Positions 30,589-42,085 of a stretch of DNA of 64,000 nt are shown here, one piece after another. The DNA comes from Phialophora verrucosa (lineage: Eukaryota; Ascomycota; Eurotiomycetes; Chaetothyriales; Herpotrichiellaceae). The first letter of the stretch is position 1, and each line of letters begins with the position of its first letter. Position numbers and translations under genes: made by a program. Under the pieces are notes generated by a model, which had not been told where the DNA came from, did not search any database, and saw only the letters and a program-made list of their open reading frames with translations. The stretch spans positions 1,488,001 to 1,552,000 of the forward strand of contig MSED01000005.1 in assembly GCA_002099365.1 (NCBI GenBank). The letters run 5' to 3'.

Positions 30589-33302
30589 ATGGACAGCCCA
30601 GCGTCAGCGGACGACAAGTCGCGGAGTGCCGCCCAGAACAGGGTGCGACGTCGCAATCGAATGATTACCTCGTGTCTGGAGTGCCGGCGCCGCAAGTTGA
30701 GATGTGACAAGTTGCATCCCTGCACTAATTGCAGCAAGTTCTCGCGCGAGTGTCTCTTCCTTGCCCCTGCGCTGGACTCAGTCTCGCAACGGCGCCTCAA
30801 TGAGATCAAGGAGAAGATGGGCTCGCTTGAGCGAGTGCTTGAGCAGGACGTTGCGCGCAAAGAAGGGAAAATCATCTCTACCTCTTCTCTGAATGCGCAG
30901 CGGCGGACTTCCGCCGACCTCCCTGGCGGCGAGGACAGCAGTTCTGACAATGAGGCCGCCGTGCCAGAAGACGAAAAGGGCCTAGAGCCGACGCCGTTGG
31001 CCGTCATCGATGCTTCATACGAAGACGATGCCAACGACGACGTTCTCGATCTAGGGATCAAGATTGGAAAAATGCGCTTGACTGAACGACTTGGTGGCTT
31101 CTTCCGCCCCAGACTCCACGAGGAAATGGACATCCAACTCGCCGAGCCCGCCAATGACTATCGGACGGCCGACGAAAAGCTCTCAGCAATTCCCCAATTA
31201 CCGGATCATACCACCGATTTCCTAGCTCCCGGCCCGTCATACATTGCACCAGGCTCGGGATTCATATTCGGGGATGTGGGCAGCAAAAGGTCCCTTCTCA
31301 ACTTCCTCCCAGCAAAAGCTGCCGCTGATATTCTGACTCGGAATTATTTTGAGGACGTGCACATCATCGCTCGAGTTGTCCACTGGCCAAGTTTTCAGCT
31401 GCATTACGACAATTTCTGGACTTCGGTGCTCGCCGGACTAGAGCCTCCTGCGTGGCAGCAATCTCTCGTCCTTGCCATACTATTCTCGGCCGTGGCGAGC
31501 ATGGCTGAGAAAGACGTCACTGCCATCTTCGCTCGACCGAAGAGTACCATCCTCGGGAACTTCCAGACCGGGACCGAGGTTGCACTGAGCAAGGCACAAT
31601 TTCTGAGAGCCACGAAGCTTGAGACCTTGCAGGCGCTCGTGATCTACCTCATTCCCATGTGTCGAGATCAGCTGTCTCGAGCGCACTCTGTGATAGTGGG
31701 CATGGCTGTCCGTCTCGGCGAATGTATGGGACTGCATCGCGATCCCGAAGAAGTCTATGGTCTCTCCCCGGTGGAGTGCCACGTCCGACGCATAGTCTGG
31801 TTTCAACTGTGCTTCCTTGACTTTCGAACGTGCGAATCACAGGGTCCGCGGCCAGGCGTCAAGCGCGAGGACTATGACACGAAGTTTCCGCTCAACATCA
31901 ACGACAACGACCTGCTCCTAGCCAAGCCTCAAGAAGCAAAGACCAAGTGGACAGACATGACCATGTCGCGTATACATTTCGAATGTACGGAGATGCAACG
32001 AGTCATCTGGTACGACCGCATCCGGATAGAGAAGAAGAAGGCGTCGTTGACCCATGTCCTGAGCAAGGTTGAAAGCTTTCGCAAGGCCATGGAGGCCAAG
32101 TACAGGCCCATCTTGGATTTTGAGGTTCCTATACAGAAGTACGCACAGTTGCTCATGAATCTGATGATACAACGCCTATACGTCATGGTCCTTCACCGGT
32201 ACCTAAACAACTCTTCCCAAAAAGTGCCGGAACGGCTTGCAAACCTGACAATCCAGAGCGGTCTGCACTCGATGGAGAATGCGGTGGCGATGGAGCGTAT
32301 ACCTGAGCTGCAGAAATGGAAATGGTATAATGGCGCCTACCAGCAATGGCACATCGCATTTCTTCTTCTTTCGGTGATCCACCAACAGCCAAACCTCCCG
32401 AACGCTGAACGAATTTGGAATGTCATCGATTTCGTGTTCGAGCCAGATCTATCGCTGTCACGGACGCAAAGAGCCCGGGCGATCATCGCAGCCGTCAGAG
32501 ATCGGACAGCGGTTTATCGAGACTTACGCAGAATCAGAATTCCAGTCAGCATGAAAGATGGTCTGAGTTCGCGGCGTAAAGTCGCCGACGCCTCAGGAAA
32601 GGCCAAGGACCAAACCAACGTGTCACGCCCCGAACCCACCACAACGTTGTCACAAGCGGATGTCGGAGCCGGTGATGCCCGGTATTCCGCAGATCAATCG
32701 TGGAGTTTCGACACGCCGGCAACAATGTATCTGGACGCCAAATACCTGCCGCAAGGGATCACAGGGCACCTTGGGCATTCGGCCAACTCGCGGGTCCAGA
32801 CATCACCACCGGCACCACAACCGTCTCCCCTGCATTCACCGGCGCAACAAAGGACATCCAGTACGGATACGAACCAAACCTCGCCAGCTCAACAGATTGA
32901 TTTCCATAGCCCCAGTGACTCTGGAACGAATGAATCGTGGCCTCCTCTGATCACGACCGACCAAGTTAGCTGGCGAATGGTCCTAGGCCCGGCACCCCAT
33001 CCTTCCCCTCCTGTCCCGGCCATGCGGTCAGTCCAAAGCCGACAATCATCTTCGGGGGGCGGCAGTCCCTTTGGTCTCAACTCAGGCTTTCCAAGTGACC
33101 AGATCAATATTCCCCAGCTACAGAACAATAGCCGAAGCGATTCCGTGATGCTAGACATTGACTGGGTAAGTGTAGCTTGCCCGCGTGCTTTTCGACGTTT
33201 GGACTGGCTAACACGTTGCTGCAGAACGAATGGGACCAACTGTTCCCACCGGAGAGTAATGCAGGTCCTTTTGCCGCGTCGAACCCGTTTGGAATGGCAT
33301 AG
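30589..33302 (+). CDS. Zn2Cys6 (GAL4-type) transcription factor with fungal-specific TF domain
   Basis: Predicted nuclear DNA-binding regulator. Two exons, 30589-33165 and 33225-33302 (59-bp intron with CTAAC branch), 884 residues. The zinc cluster is at 29-55: Cys29-x2-Cys32-x6-Cys39-x5-Cys45-x2-Cys48-x6-Cys55, with the usual Lys/Arg-rich loop (CRRRKLRCDK). A short coiled-coil dimerisation helix follows (RRLNEIKEKMGSLERVLEQD). The fungal-specific middle homology domain runs about 225-620, including YFEDVHIIARVVHWPSF, VIVGMAVRLGECMGLHRDPE and ECHVRRIVWFQLCFLD. A Pro/Ser/Gln-rich region leads to the C-terminus, where the small second exon completes an acidic, aromatic motif, DIDWNEWDQLFPPE, likely an activation segment. 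Without splicing, the frame would run on to a different tail at 33384. Targets are unknown. Confidence 0.9.
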
Positions 33303-34045
33303 CACCAGTTCATATAGTAGTCATAGACTTCCCCTCAACCGTCGATGCCATTCTCGAAGAGGAATTTATTGGTTGGCTGAGTGAGCTGCGTGAATCCGAT
33401 GAATAAGCTGCCCAGCTGTGCCTAGTCTAGGGAGCCCCAAGCCTGTAACTAGTCCTGGCTTGCCCTGCTAAGCTTTGTAGCGCCATGATGTCAGGATCCC
33501 CCGCCCGGATTCGCCGGCTATCGATTGTTTCGGGAGCGAGATTCTCCCATGCCTGCGATGACAATCCCCCCAGCAATCATGTCGCTCAGATCTCGCAGGT
33601 TTCCCAGCTCGAGATCTGCATTAAGCACTCGTACGAATACAGGGTTGCTATCACGGCTCCTGCGGCAGACGCGGCTACCATGAGCCATATCTAACCAGGA
33701 GGGAAGCTTGCGTGTCGATTTATTCCCGCTCGTAACTCTTTATTTACACCTGACGTCTTCCTGATCGTTGACGACTGCCCCTTCTTTTCTCTCCGAAACT
33801 TGCAAACTCGCTCGTCGCCAATCTCGACTCCTCCTTGGTGCTCTTCGCTGGAGCTTCGTTAAACTCGTGTGCTCGCTCAATTCGTATTATTTGCTTGCTG
33901 ACGGCTAGCTCTTCGCGGAGCTTGTCCACTACTGCATCCAGCACGCATTCGAGTGCCTCCGAAGCAGCAAACATCTCATCACAGCGCGAAGGAACCTAGC
34001 GTCCCGCCTTTGCGCGAGGCAAGCCATCCCACCCTAGTCAGCACA
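33303..34045. promoter_or_regulatory. Intergenic, promoter of the phosphate carrier
   Basis: About 740 bases between the Zn2Cys6 gene end and the phosphate carrier start. A CACTCGTACGAATAC element occurs at 33626-33640. A 76-codon Glu/Lys-rich frame on minus (33744-33974) overlaps the likely promoter and is not called. Confidence 0.4.
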
Positions 34046-35318
34046 ATGTCGTCGACCTCCTCAACGGGCCTGAAACCGCCGTCCGCGGACGTGCTCAAAA
34101 CGTACCCCTTCGGCAAGATTGAACCCAACTCGGTACGTCTTCTCCTTCAGAGCAGCCGCGTAGGCTTGGGATTTGGCTGCAACGCAAAACAAGCCGTCCC
34201 AGAGCCGAGGGTGAAGTGATTTCTTTCCGACAGACCACTAGGCTAACATATCCCCCCGCTTCTGCTCTACCACACAGACGAAATACTTCGCAGCATGCAT
34301 GCTGGGCGGCGTCGTGGCGTGCGGCCCCACCCACACGCTCGTGACGCCGCTCGACCTCGTCAAGACCCGCCGTCAGGTCGTGCCGGGGATCTACAAGTCG
34401 AACTTCCAGGGCTGGAGCTCCATCTATGCAAAAGAGGGCCTGCGCGGCGTATTCTTCGGCTGGACGCCCACGTTTGTCGGATACTCGTTCCAGGGACTCG
34501 GCAAGTACGGCTTCTACGAGATCTTCAAGCACCAGTACGGCGACAACATGTTCCCCAACAGCAACCGCACGCTGGTGTACCTGGCCGCGAGCGCGAGCGC
34601 CGAGTTCATCGCCGACGTGCTGCTCTGCCCGTGGGAGGCGATCAAAGTGCGCATGCAGACCACCCTCCCGCCGTACGCCAACAACCTGCGCGAAGGCTGG
34701 AGCAAGATCGTCGACAAGGAGGGCATCGCCGGCCTGTATAAGGGACTGTATCCTCTCTGGGGCCGTCAGATCCCCTACACCATGTGCAAGTTCGCAACAT
34801 TCGAGGAGACCGTCAAGATCATCTACAAGCAGCTCGGCAAGCCAAAGGAGAGCTACAACAGTTTGCAGCAGACAGCCGTGAGTTTCTCAGCCGGCTATAT
34901 TGCGGGCATTGCATGTGCCGTGGTCAGCCATCCCGCCGACGTCATGGTCAGCAAGTTGAATTCGGACCGCAAAGGTATGTACTACCCAGGACTGCCGCCC
35001 GCTGCCTGTCGTTTGTTGCTTTTTGGGGGGATCTGAATATTCACGCTGACACTTATCCTTAGCCGGCGAGGGCGCCGGCAGCGCCATGGCGAGAATCTAC
35101 AGAAACATCGGCTTCTCGGGCCTGTGGAACGGCCTCCCCGTCAGGATCGTCATGATCGGAACCTTGACCGGCTTCCAATGGCTGATGTATGTATTCCTTC
35201 CGTTCTGAACGGTCCCCTCTTTACAGCGAACCGCATGTACTGACAACGGCGACTTTGCTATTGTAGCTACGACTCTTTCAAGGTATATCTTGGTCTGCCC
35301 ACGACAGGCGGCCACTAG
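34046..35318 (+). CDS. Mitochondrial phosphate carrier protein
   Basis: Inner mitochondrial membrane carrier that imports phosphate for ATP synthesis (Mir1/Pic2 type). Four exons: 34046-34132, 34278-34974, 35063-35186 and 35267-35318; 319 residues, the normal length. The three repeats each carry the carrier signature: TPLDLVKTRRQ, CPWEAIKVRMQ and HPADVMVSKL. Phosphate-carrier-specific sequence includes GGVVACGPTHTLVTPLDLVK, GWTPTFVGYSFQGLGKYGFY, EIFKHQYGD, YKGLYPLWGRQIPYTMCKF and GLWNGLPVRIVMIGTLTGFQ, ending in WLIYDSFKVYLGLPTTGGH. The N-terminal 28 residues are not strongly presequence-like. The pattern resembles Pic2 as much as Mir1, so no single symbol is given. Codon choice in exon 2 is strongly GC-biased, as expected for a highly expressed gene. 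Confidence 0.94.
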
Positions 35319-36705
35319 GTAGAACCGAGTAACTGAGCGGAAAGGCGCAATCGCGAGCACCCAGGCTTCAACTTCAACCAGCGCTTCTCCAGTAACTGAC
35401 GAGACTCGAGGTTCCGTGAGCTGCTCCAGGTCCACCAGCTATTGTGTAGCATACCACCTAAAACCCATACCGGACCTCATCCCAGTCGCAAGGAAGAGAA
35501 ACAAAAAAAAGGGGTGGAAAGCGGGGATTCACTAAAACCAGAGCTTTTGCGCAAAAGCTTTCCAATCTGACCAGAAGCCGGGGAGGCTCACATATCTCAT
35601 CAGCCCTAATTAGCTTCTCTTTCGGCTCAGGAGAACTTCACGGTTGAAAGGCCTCCGTCCAAACAAATGCATTACCAAGATACGAATGGCGTCCGAGGCG
35701 TGGGTCAGGCTTACAGATTGGCGGTAATGGGAATGCAAGAAAGAATCGCTTTCGGTCCACGCAGCAATGCTGGCATGGAGATTGGTTATGGACACGGGCA
35801 CCGGACAGGTTTCACGGCACACACAACGTCTCAGGACACGCAGATAGAAGGAAGGCTAGACACATTAGGTAGATTGACTGGACTGACTTGATGCTGATGG
35901 GATAACATCATAAGGCCTGCGTGAGTGGATTGCGCGTTTTATGTCGTCAAGTGATAATGATTCCTGGAGTAGCTCCTTCGGCCTAGGCTCGTGAGGTTGA
36001 CTCGTTGAGCAAGGATGCACTCTTGCCGGAGAGGCTATACGAGGAGTCTTCAGCAAGATCATGCAATTTTCGGCACCACTTGTCACGTATGTATCTGTAC
36101 CATTTGGGAACAGCAGAGCTCGATCAGGCACGCCGTGGCACCAAGTGAAGCGACAGGACGAAAAGAGACCTCGAGATATGCAGAAGAAGCTGGACGGCGC
36201 ACTGTATGGAATATCGCTTCATTTTGCCCCTGTTAAGGGATAGAGTCGAGCTCTCAAGGCTACTTCATGCGGACCAAGTGCATCGTCCAATAACAATACC
36301 AATAATATCCATGAGGTAGATCGAGTCATACCGCCGTAAAGCCATGCTCCCTGCTCCAACGCTATGCATGACGAATAAAATATACCTGGGCATATTGCGG
36401 TATTGATGTCCGGATGTCAGCCACTGCGTGACCACATCCTGAGAAGTCGCGGGCGATTCTGTGATCAAAAGTATCCATCATCCCGATCTGCTTGTCTTCT
36501 CAGCTCAACATTTTCCGGCTGAGGGGAATAACCTTCAAGAATATACAGGGCCGGACAGTTGTGCAGAGGGAATTTGTTCTTCTGCATAGGCAATTCCGAG
36601 AGGTCGTAATGGGTTTGCCGCGGTGGTCAGGGTGATCAGTGGCCGGGCTGTCTGACCTGCGAGCATTGGATTGGTGAAAGCCCCTCTTCTGTGTGCGGTG
36701 GTCTG
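35319..36705. other. Intergenic, convergent 3' ends
   Basis: 1.4 kb between the phosphate carrier and the F-box/WD40 gene, convergent. An A-run is at about 35502-35511. No frame over 113 codons or with family resemblance was found. I see nothing else in it. Confidence 0.5.
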
Positions 36706-38906
36706 CTAGGCATCGCTCATATTCGCGTCCATGTCGATCTCCTGATGAAATTGGGTCGGTTCTTCGTCGTCTACTGGCGGTGGTTGTTCCGGCAAACTCA
36801 AAGGGCTTTCTGAGCGGCGATCAATCTGTTCGTCGGGAGGCGAGAATGACCAGACCTACAGAAGTCAGTATCGATTCGCAGGGCAGGGAGGCTGAACCAC
36901 GTACCTCCATCACAGTCCGATTTGACCGGCTTGCCATGATTACAGCCTTCTCCTCCTCGAAAGCAACCCTCCAAACGGCTTCGGCAGGTTGGCTGAGTTC
37001 GCGAACCAATTGGCCGGTCTCGACGCTCCAGACCTTGACACGCCCGTCGCTGCCACCGCTCAGGATTCGGTTGTCATCAAACTGCAGACTTGTAACACTA
37101 TTATCGTGCGCAGCCAAGCGATGTATAGCAGAATTTGTTTTAAGCGACCAAACACGGACAGAACCATCAGAACCACCTGCCATCTCAGTGAGCTGGATCC
37201 AAGGGAGAAACAGAGGCGTGAGAAGAACTTACCGGTAACAATCGTGTCACCACGAAGTTGCAATTGGCCGACCAAGGAGGTGTGGCCTTGCAAAATGGCG
37301 GTGCACATGCCAGTCTTTGGATCCCATATCCTTACGCTGGTATCAAGAGACCCTGTAGCACATCGATTTCCGTCGAAGGCTATGGCATATATTTGGCTGA
37401 AGTGTCCCGTGAGTGTTCGAAGACAGCGACCCTCGGAGATGCTCCAGACTCGAGCCGTGGTGTCGTAGGATCCGGAGATGACAATATCACCGTGGATAGC
37501 AAGGCATCGGACACTGGCTTGATGACCCACTAAAACGTTCTTGCAAACTCCGGACTGCAAGTCCCATATTCTCAGAGTCGTATCTCTGGAACCAGAGATC
37601 GCAGTGTTGGCGTCTGACATCTTAAGGCATCTTACTGTCGAGGTGTGGCCTCTCAGAACATGGATGCTGCGACCGGTCTTCATGTCCCAGACTCTCACGT
37701 CGCGATCACATCCGCCCGACACGAGAATGTCATCCCAAGGCACCATAGCCCAAACTCCCATGACATGCCCCTTAAGCGTCTTTTGGTGATCACCGACGGT
37801 GTTAAAGACATGGATTTTGGCGTTGTCCATAGCCACCACAATATACTTGTCGGTCAAATGCAGGCTGGTGACGACTCCTTGATCCGGGGTAATATGTTTA
37901 ATAATGCTTTCGCCTCCTTTTCTCCACGCCGCCTCAATCATGTATTTGTGCCGGAAATGAGAGTAATGTGACTGGGATACACGCTTCTTTGCTTTTGGAC
38001 TCGTTGACAGCGATTCGTGCGTCGACAATGTTAGGTTCGGGGCACTGCTCGATGGCCCAACAATTGGGCCATCCAGGTTTCTTTTGGGGGATCGCGCGTA
38101 CGGTCCTTGGATTGCTTGCGGCAAAGACGACGAATCTAGGTCGTCACTTGGGCCTGAAGACGACGATCTGCGCCAAGCGTGTTTATCACACATGATTTTC
38201 CAAAGCATGTCATCGTTTAGCAGTTTGTGCCACCGACGTGAGACCTGGGAGGCTCGAGCCAGACTGAGAGGATCATCAATGTAGGACAGCACCTGCACTC
38301 TTGTCAGTGTGTGGAATTCCATCGAAGGACACCTTGGCTTACCCTTAGGCAAAGTTCGTCTGGGAGATGCTCAAACGGATCTTTCTTCAGCCTGGGCGAC
38401 ACGAAGTTGTGAACAAAAGAGAGCAACTGGCTGTCACACATATTAAGTAGTTCGGCCAGATATCTCTCGCGCTCAGCAGCGTTCAAGTCTCGGAAATGAC
38501 CCCGCGCATCTCGTAGGAACGCATCTTCATTCTCGCCTGCACATGTCCAACTAGGCGCTCGCTGGTAAGGCGTCGGTGAGGGTGCAGGTGTGGGAGGCGA
38601 CGCGGGAGCGGAGGGAAGTATGCTTAAGGGCATTCCCGACTTGTTCGATGTCGACAGTCTTTTCGGGCGAGTATGAGAAACACCGTGTCGAGGGGGTCTG
38701 GAGGAGCGAATTGTGTCTATCTGAGGGCTGTGGCCATGCGGCGTAGGAAAAGGGAAGTCGTTCTCCTGGTCGATCGAGTCCGTACTGGCATTACTGTAGG
38801 CACTTTTGGCCAGTTGATTCGGGTCTATTGTGACTGATCTGGATGGCCTAGGCGAGAGAGGTCTGTCCAGAACCATCTGGTTATTGTCATCGTCTAGGAA
38901 ATCCAT
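36706..38906 (-). CDS. F-box/WD40 substrate adaptor of an SCF ubiquitin ligase (Cdc4/Pop1/Fbw7 type)
   Basis: Predicted to bind Skp1 through its F-box and phosphorylated substrates through its WD40 propeller, directing them to ubiquitylation. Four exons: 38343-38906, 37233-38292, 36905-37176 and 36706-36855 (introns 50, 56 and 49 bp), 681 residues. Residues 1-150 are disordered and Ser/Pro-rich. The F-box is at about 176-222 (DPFEHLPDELCLRVLSYIDD, then SRRWHKLLNDDMLWKIMC) and is interrupted by intron 1 within helix 1. A polar linker precedes seven or so WD repeats (about 326-625), each with GH/SGS..T.R.W elements: LKGHVMGVWAM, SGGCDRDVRVWDMKTG, LRGHTSTVRCL, SGSRDTTLRIWDLQSG, SGSYDTTARVWSISEG and TGSLDTSVRIWDPKTG. 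The Arg residues in these strands fit phosphodegron binding. An acidic tail ends in DANMSDA. Confidence 0.92.
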
Positions 38907-40062
38907 CTCTTCTCAGTACCGGTTGGGACAGTGAAGGCCAAATGACAGGTTGGTGATTTGCACCTGCGCTTTCCGGCCGCCGACTCGGATCACCCTGGGA
39001 AGCAACTTTCCAGCAAAACAGCGGCAATGCTTCAGACGCAAAACGAACGGACTCTGTTTCCACAAGTTAATTGCACCCTCCTCCGGATCATGCCATGTCA
39101 GCGTCAGGATAGCGGGATGGTGAAGGGAATCAGAGAAACTCGAGCTGCAGGTGCAGTGTTGGCAGAAAGCGCTTATGACATGCAAGGCAAGGGCCTAGCC
39201 CAAGCAGAGGAATGACCGGTGGGATACAGGAAAGAGGAGGTGGCGCACGGAATAAGTGGGAAGGCGTGGGAGCTTTGTCAGCACACTTCGCTATAGATTT
39301 GTATACACATCCAAAGGCCGTGGGAAACGAAGGGATATCTGGGATTGGTGTTTTGTCAATCAATTGAGCAATTGCTGTTGAGGAGTCAAATCACTTGCGA
39401 CCGAGGTGAAGGGTGGCTGGTTTGATCTTGCCAACTCTTCGGCGCGCTGACGGCCTTGGAAACAGGAGGTTAGCAGAGGCGGGGCCAGGTCGACACTCAC
39501 CACTGACCGCTTCTGCAAATTCTCCATTATCTTGCGGAGGCTTCGAAGATCCTCGACTCTAGACCCGGCCAGTAAAGCCACGCAAGTACCTGATACGGAG
39601 CACATGAATCTTCTTCGTGCCTGATCATGTTAGGCCGCTGTACTGAAGCACAACGAGAACTCCTGTCATTCAAGCCCAAGCCTGCTTCAAGATGGGTTGG
39701 GCCCTCTGCGACATTGACCAACCGGTTGCGATTCAAAATGGCAAGATAAATTCAAGCTCTTGCTTTCTCGTAACCGGAAATCAAGCCCAACTGATGTACG
39801 GCAGCTGCAGGTCAATGCTGACAGGTACCGTGACTGGTGGTGTATATGCCTCATAGCGTTCGTTCGGTACAAATACAACAAGCTGTCTAACACACAAGAC
39901 AGCCAACCTCATACTTGATAAACCTCATTCTATCAATACATAGCGGTAAAGTCTCGCTCAAGATTCTCGCCTTTCCACAGCCTTGGACTGGGAGGCGTGG
40001 CCGCTGTGGCCGAAGAGCAGCTCCTCGACACCGTTGAATTGGATATATGAAAATGCGCATTC
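38907..40062. other. Intergenic region with a possible small spliced gene
   Basis: 1.15 kb between the F-box gene start and the ZIP transporter stop, both on minus. The right-hand part should be the F-box gene's promoter. A small minus-strand candidate at 39360-39605 is listed separately. No repeats are seen. Confidence 0.45.
39360..39605 (-). CDS. Possible small helical protein, maybe spliced
   Basis: An 81-codon frame whose two ends look coding: a charged helix (RVEDLRSLRKIMENLQKRSV) and a polar tail (RAEELARSNQPPFTSVASDL, then TPQQQLLN). Between them lies an intron-like segment (39438-39491) with a GTGAGT donor, a CTAAC branch site and a CAG acceptor. It is exactly 54 bases long, so the frame stays open either way. 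The start is unsure; another frame with Met further upstream could join through a splice. I do not recognise the family. Confidence 0.3.
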   Translation of the reverse strand: MCSVSGTCVALLAGSRVEDLRSLRKIMENLQKRSVVSVDLAPPLLTSCFQGRQRAEELARSNQPPFTSVASDLTPQQQLLN

Positions 40063-41307
40063 TCAATGAGCATGGCCAACTTGCAGAAATAATGGCAGGA
40101 TCATCCCGAAGCACGCCGCTCCGAGATCCTTCCACGTTGGTTTCTGCTCGCTCTGCGCGTTCTCGCGCCCGTCAATGTAGCCATTGGCGTGGCCGTTCGC
40201 CCCTTCGTGATGGGAACTTGAGGCTTCTTGCATTGAATGCATTGCAACGTAAAGAAACGTTCCTGCTGAAAAGAGTAGGAGTATCCCAGTCCACCACGTC
40301 GTAGTCTGCGCGCTATGGTTTCGCACACCGCCCAAAAGATGGGCGAGAAACCACGTAGCAATGGCACCGGTAGGTGCAGCGAGACTGAAGAGTACGAGAT
40401 GCCCCCGAGCTGCCCTCTTCGAAAGGCCTTGCTTGATCAATATAGAAGTGAGGCCAAACGCAGCCGGTGCTTTGTGAATCATAATCGCAAAGAAGATGAC
40501 GAAACTTAGGCCAGATGTTGTTGCCGTTGATGACGCTCCCAATGCAATCCCATCTGCTGCCGCGTGTATAACCAGGCCAATCGTGGTCGCGAAGCTCCGT
40601 TGATGAATATGGGAGCCTTCTGATGAGTCAAGGAAAGTGTCTGCCTCCTCTTCCCGGTCCAAAGACGTGGCGAAATTGAACCTGCGACCAAGGTTGTTGA
40701 GTGCAATATGGTGTGTTCTCGTCCTTTGTTTGGACGGTTGACTGTATTGTGGTACCTTGTCAATCAGATACATGAGCATGAACCCTGCCAGTAAAGCAAC
40801 TCCAATCCAGGCATGATGCGCTTCCTTGTGAACATCATCATCCTCCTCGTGTTGTGCCTCTTCATTTCCGCCATGATTGTTATCTGTGTCCAAGATCCCG
40901 ATCACACCTGGTTTGGTAGGAGTTTTCGGTGGTGAATCGAGATCTGAGGGTATGACAGGACCTGGGACATTGAAAGGGCTTGTATCGTCCACAGGGCGGC
41001 GCGCCACTAGCTCGTGGACGGGTTCGAGTGTATAAGAGTGTGTTGATCGTATGTCTGCTTCGAGTGCAAAGAATTGTCTCCTCGTATGTGAATGCGCCCG
41101 CCCAACTTCGGAAGCAGTGTAGAGGGTTTCCACTCCTTCTGGGATGATGACAACTAGTGATGTGCCAACCAGCACCCCCATACCAATTGTTGATATTAAT
41201 CTCAGTTGCGACGGAGATAACTTCAAGGTCAAAGGTAGGATACCAGCCAGGAATGAGGCCACGGCCATCACAATGCTCAAACTGAGCAGAGTAAACAGTC
41301 CGTCCAT
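40063..41307 (-). CDS. ZIP-family metal transporter, Atx2/SLC39A9 type
   Basis: Predicted divalent-cation transporter (zinc or manganese) of an internal membrane such as the Golgi. Single exon, 414 residues, with about eight membrane segments. The first is LLSLSIVMAVASFLAGILPL, followed by ISTIGMGVLVGTSLVVIIPEG, a typical start for the ZIP9/Atx2 branch. A long cytosolic or luminal loop (about 62-165) is rich in Asp/Glu/His (DNNHGGNEEAQHEEDDDVHK), a possible metal-sensing stretch. The metal site is the helix IGLVIHAAADGIALGA, with the paired MIHKAPAAFGL in the next helix. The protein ends MILPLFLQVGHAH, a His-containing terminus seen in this branch. Transport direction and substrate are inferred from the family only. 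Confidence 0.9.
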   Translation of the reverse strand: MDGLFTLLSLSIVMAVASFLAGILPLTLKLSPSQLRLISTIGMGVLVGTSLVVIIPEGVETLYTASEVGRAHSHTRRQFFALEADIRSTHSYTLEPVHELVARRPVDDTSPFNVPGPVIPSDLDSPPKTPTKPGVIGILDTDNNHGGNEEAQHEEDDDVHKEAHHAWIGVALLAGFMLMYLIDKVPQYSQPSKQRTRTHHIALNNLGRRFNFATSLDREEEADTFLDSSEGSHIHQRSFATTIGLVIHAAADGIALGASSTATTSGLSFVIFFAIMIHKAPAAFGLTSILIKQGLSKRAARGHLVLFSLAAPTGAIATWFLAHLLGGVRNHSAQTTTWWTGILLLFSAGTFLYVAMHSMQEASSSHHEGANGHANGYIDGRENAQSEQKPTWKDLGAACFGMILPLFLQVGHAH

Positions 41308-42085
41308 CGTCAGTGTCGGCGGAGAAGGGCTAGGAGCGGAATCGACTACGATAAAAGTCCCGACAATTGAATAGACATGTCGCTCGCCTTTGAAACGGAT
41401 TCCTATATCAAAGAGTCACAGGAGTCAAGGTCCTAAGTGTTGTGCACAACTGAAGCAACTGACGGAGTGACTCCTGAAATCGCAAGTTTCGCAGCGCTCT
41501 GATAAGAATCTGAGAATGCGCTTATCACCACGTGTTCAGTGCATTCAACCAGGAACGAGTTTCTGCCACATCATTGTCGCGAATTAACTTGGTACTGGTA
41601 CTTCTATCTCAACTTGGTTTTTGGAGAATTAATGCAAGCTGAACAATATTGAGCTGGCGACCAAAATTGAGAGGGCAAACAGCATTAAGCAGTGTATGAG
41701 ATATACTAAATATCGACGTTGATGTCTGTCGGAGTTTCCTTTACTATGGAAGAGTATATACAGAAAGAAAACATGCTACACCTAATATATGCAATGTCCT
41801 CTATGGAATCTAATATTCCTGTGCGAGGGCAGACTGTCCCTTTCTACACTTTGCCATTTCAATTTCATCTTGACTTCGTATTGGCGCGGAGAACTCCAGC
41901 CTCAACAACACGGGCGAACCTGGCGCCTTCTTTTACAGTCACACCCCCCCTATGCACGGGGTTCGTCCACGCCCTCTTCTTCACAATATTGTGACCCTTC
42001 CGATTCTTCTGCCCCTCCTTTCCTTATTTCAAGGCTTCCCACACCTCCGGTCAGGTGGACATTGAGCCCCTGCAGCTTCACAACC
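41308..42085. other. Divergent intergenic region (ZIP transporter / Cys-rich candidate)
   Basis: About 780 bases, AT-rich around 41560-41800. It probably carries the ZIP transporter promoter and, if the downstream small ORF is real, its promoter too. No recognisable element was found. Confidence 0.4.

Noticed and set aside
30495..31154. 219-codon minus frame
   Set aside because: Exactly antisense to the zinc-cluster exon of the Zn2Cys6 gene, whose coding sense is unambiguous.
33744..33974. 76-codon minus frame with Glu/Lys-rich, coiled-coil-like composition
   Set aside because: It overlaps the likely promoter/5' UTR of the phosphate carrier gene, has no family resemblance and is too short to judge.
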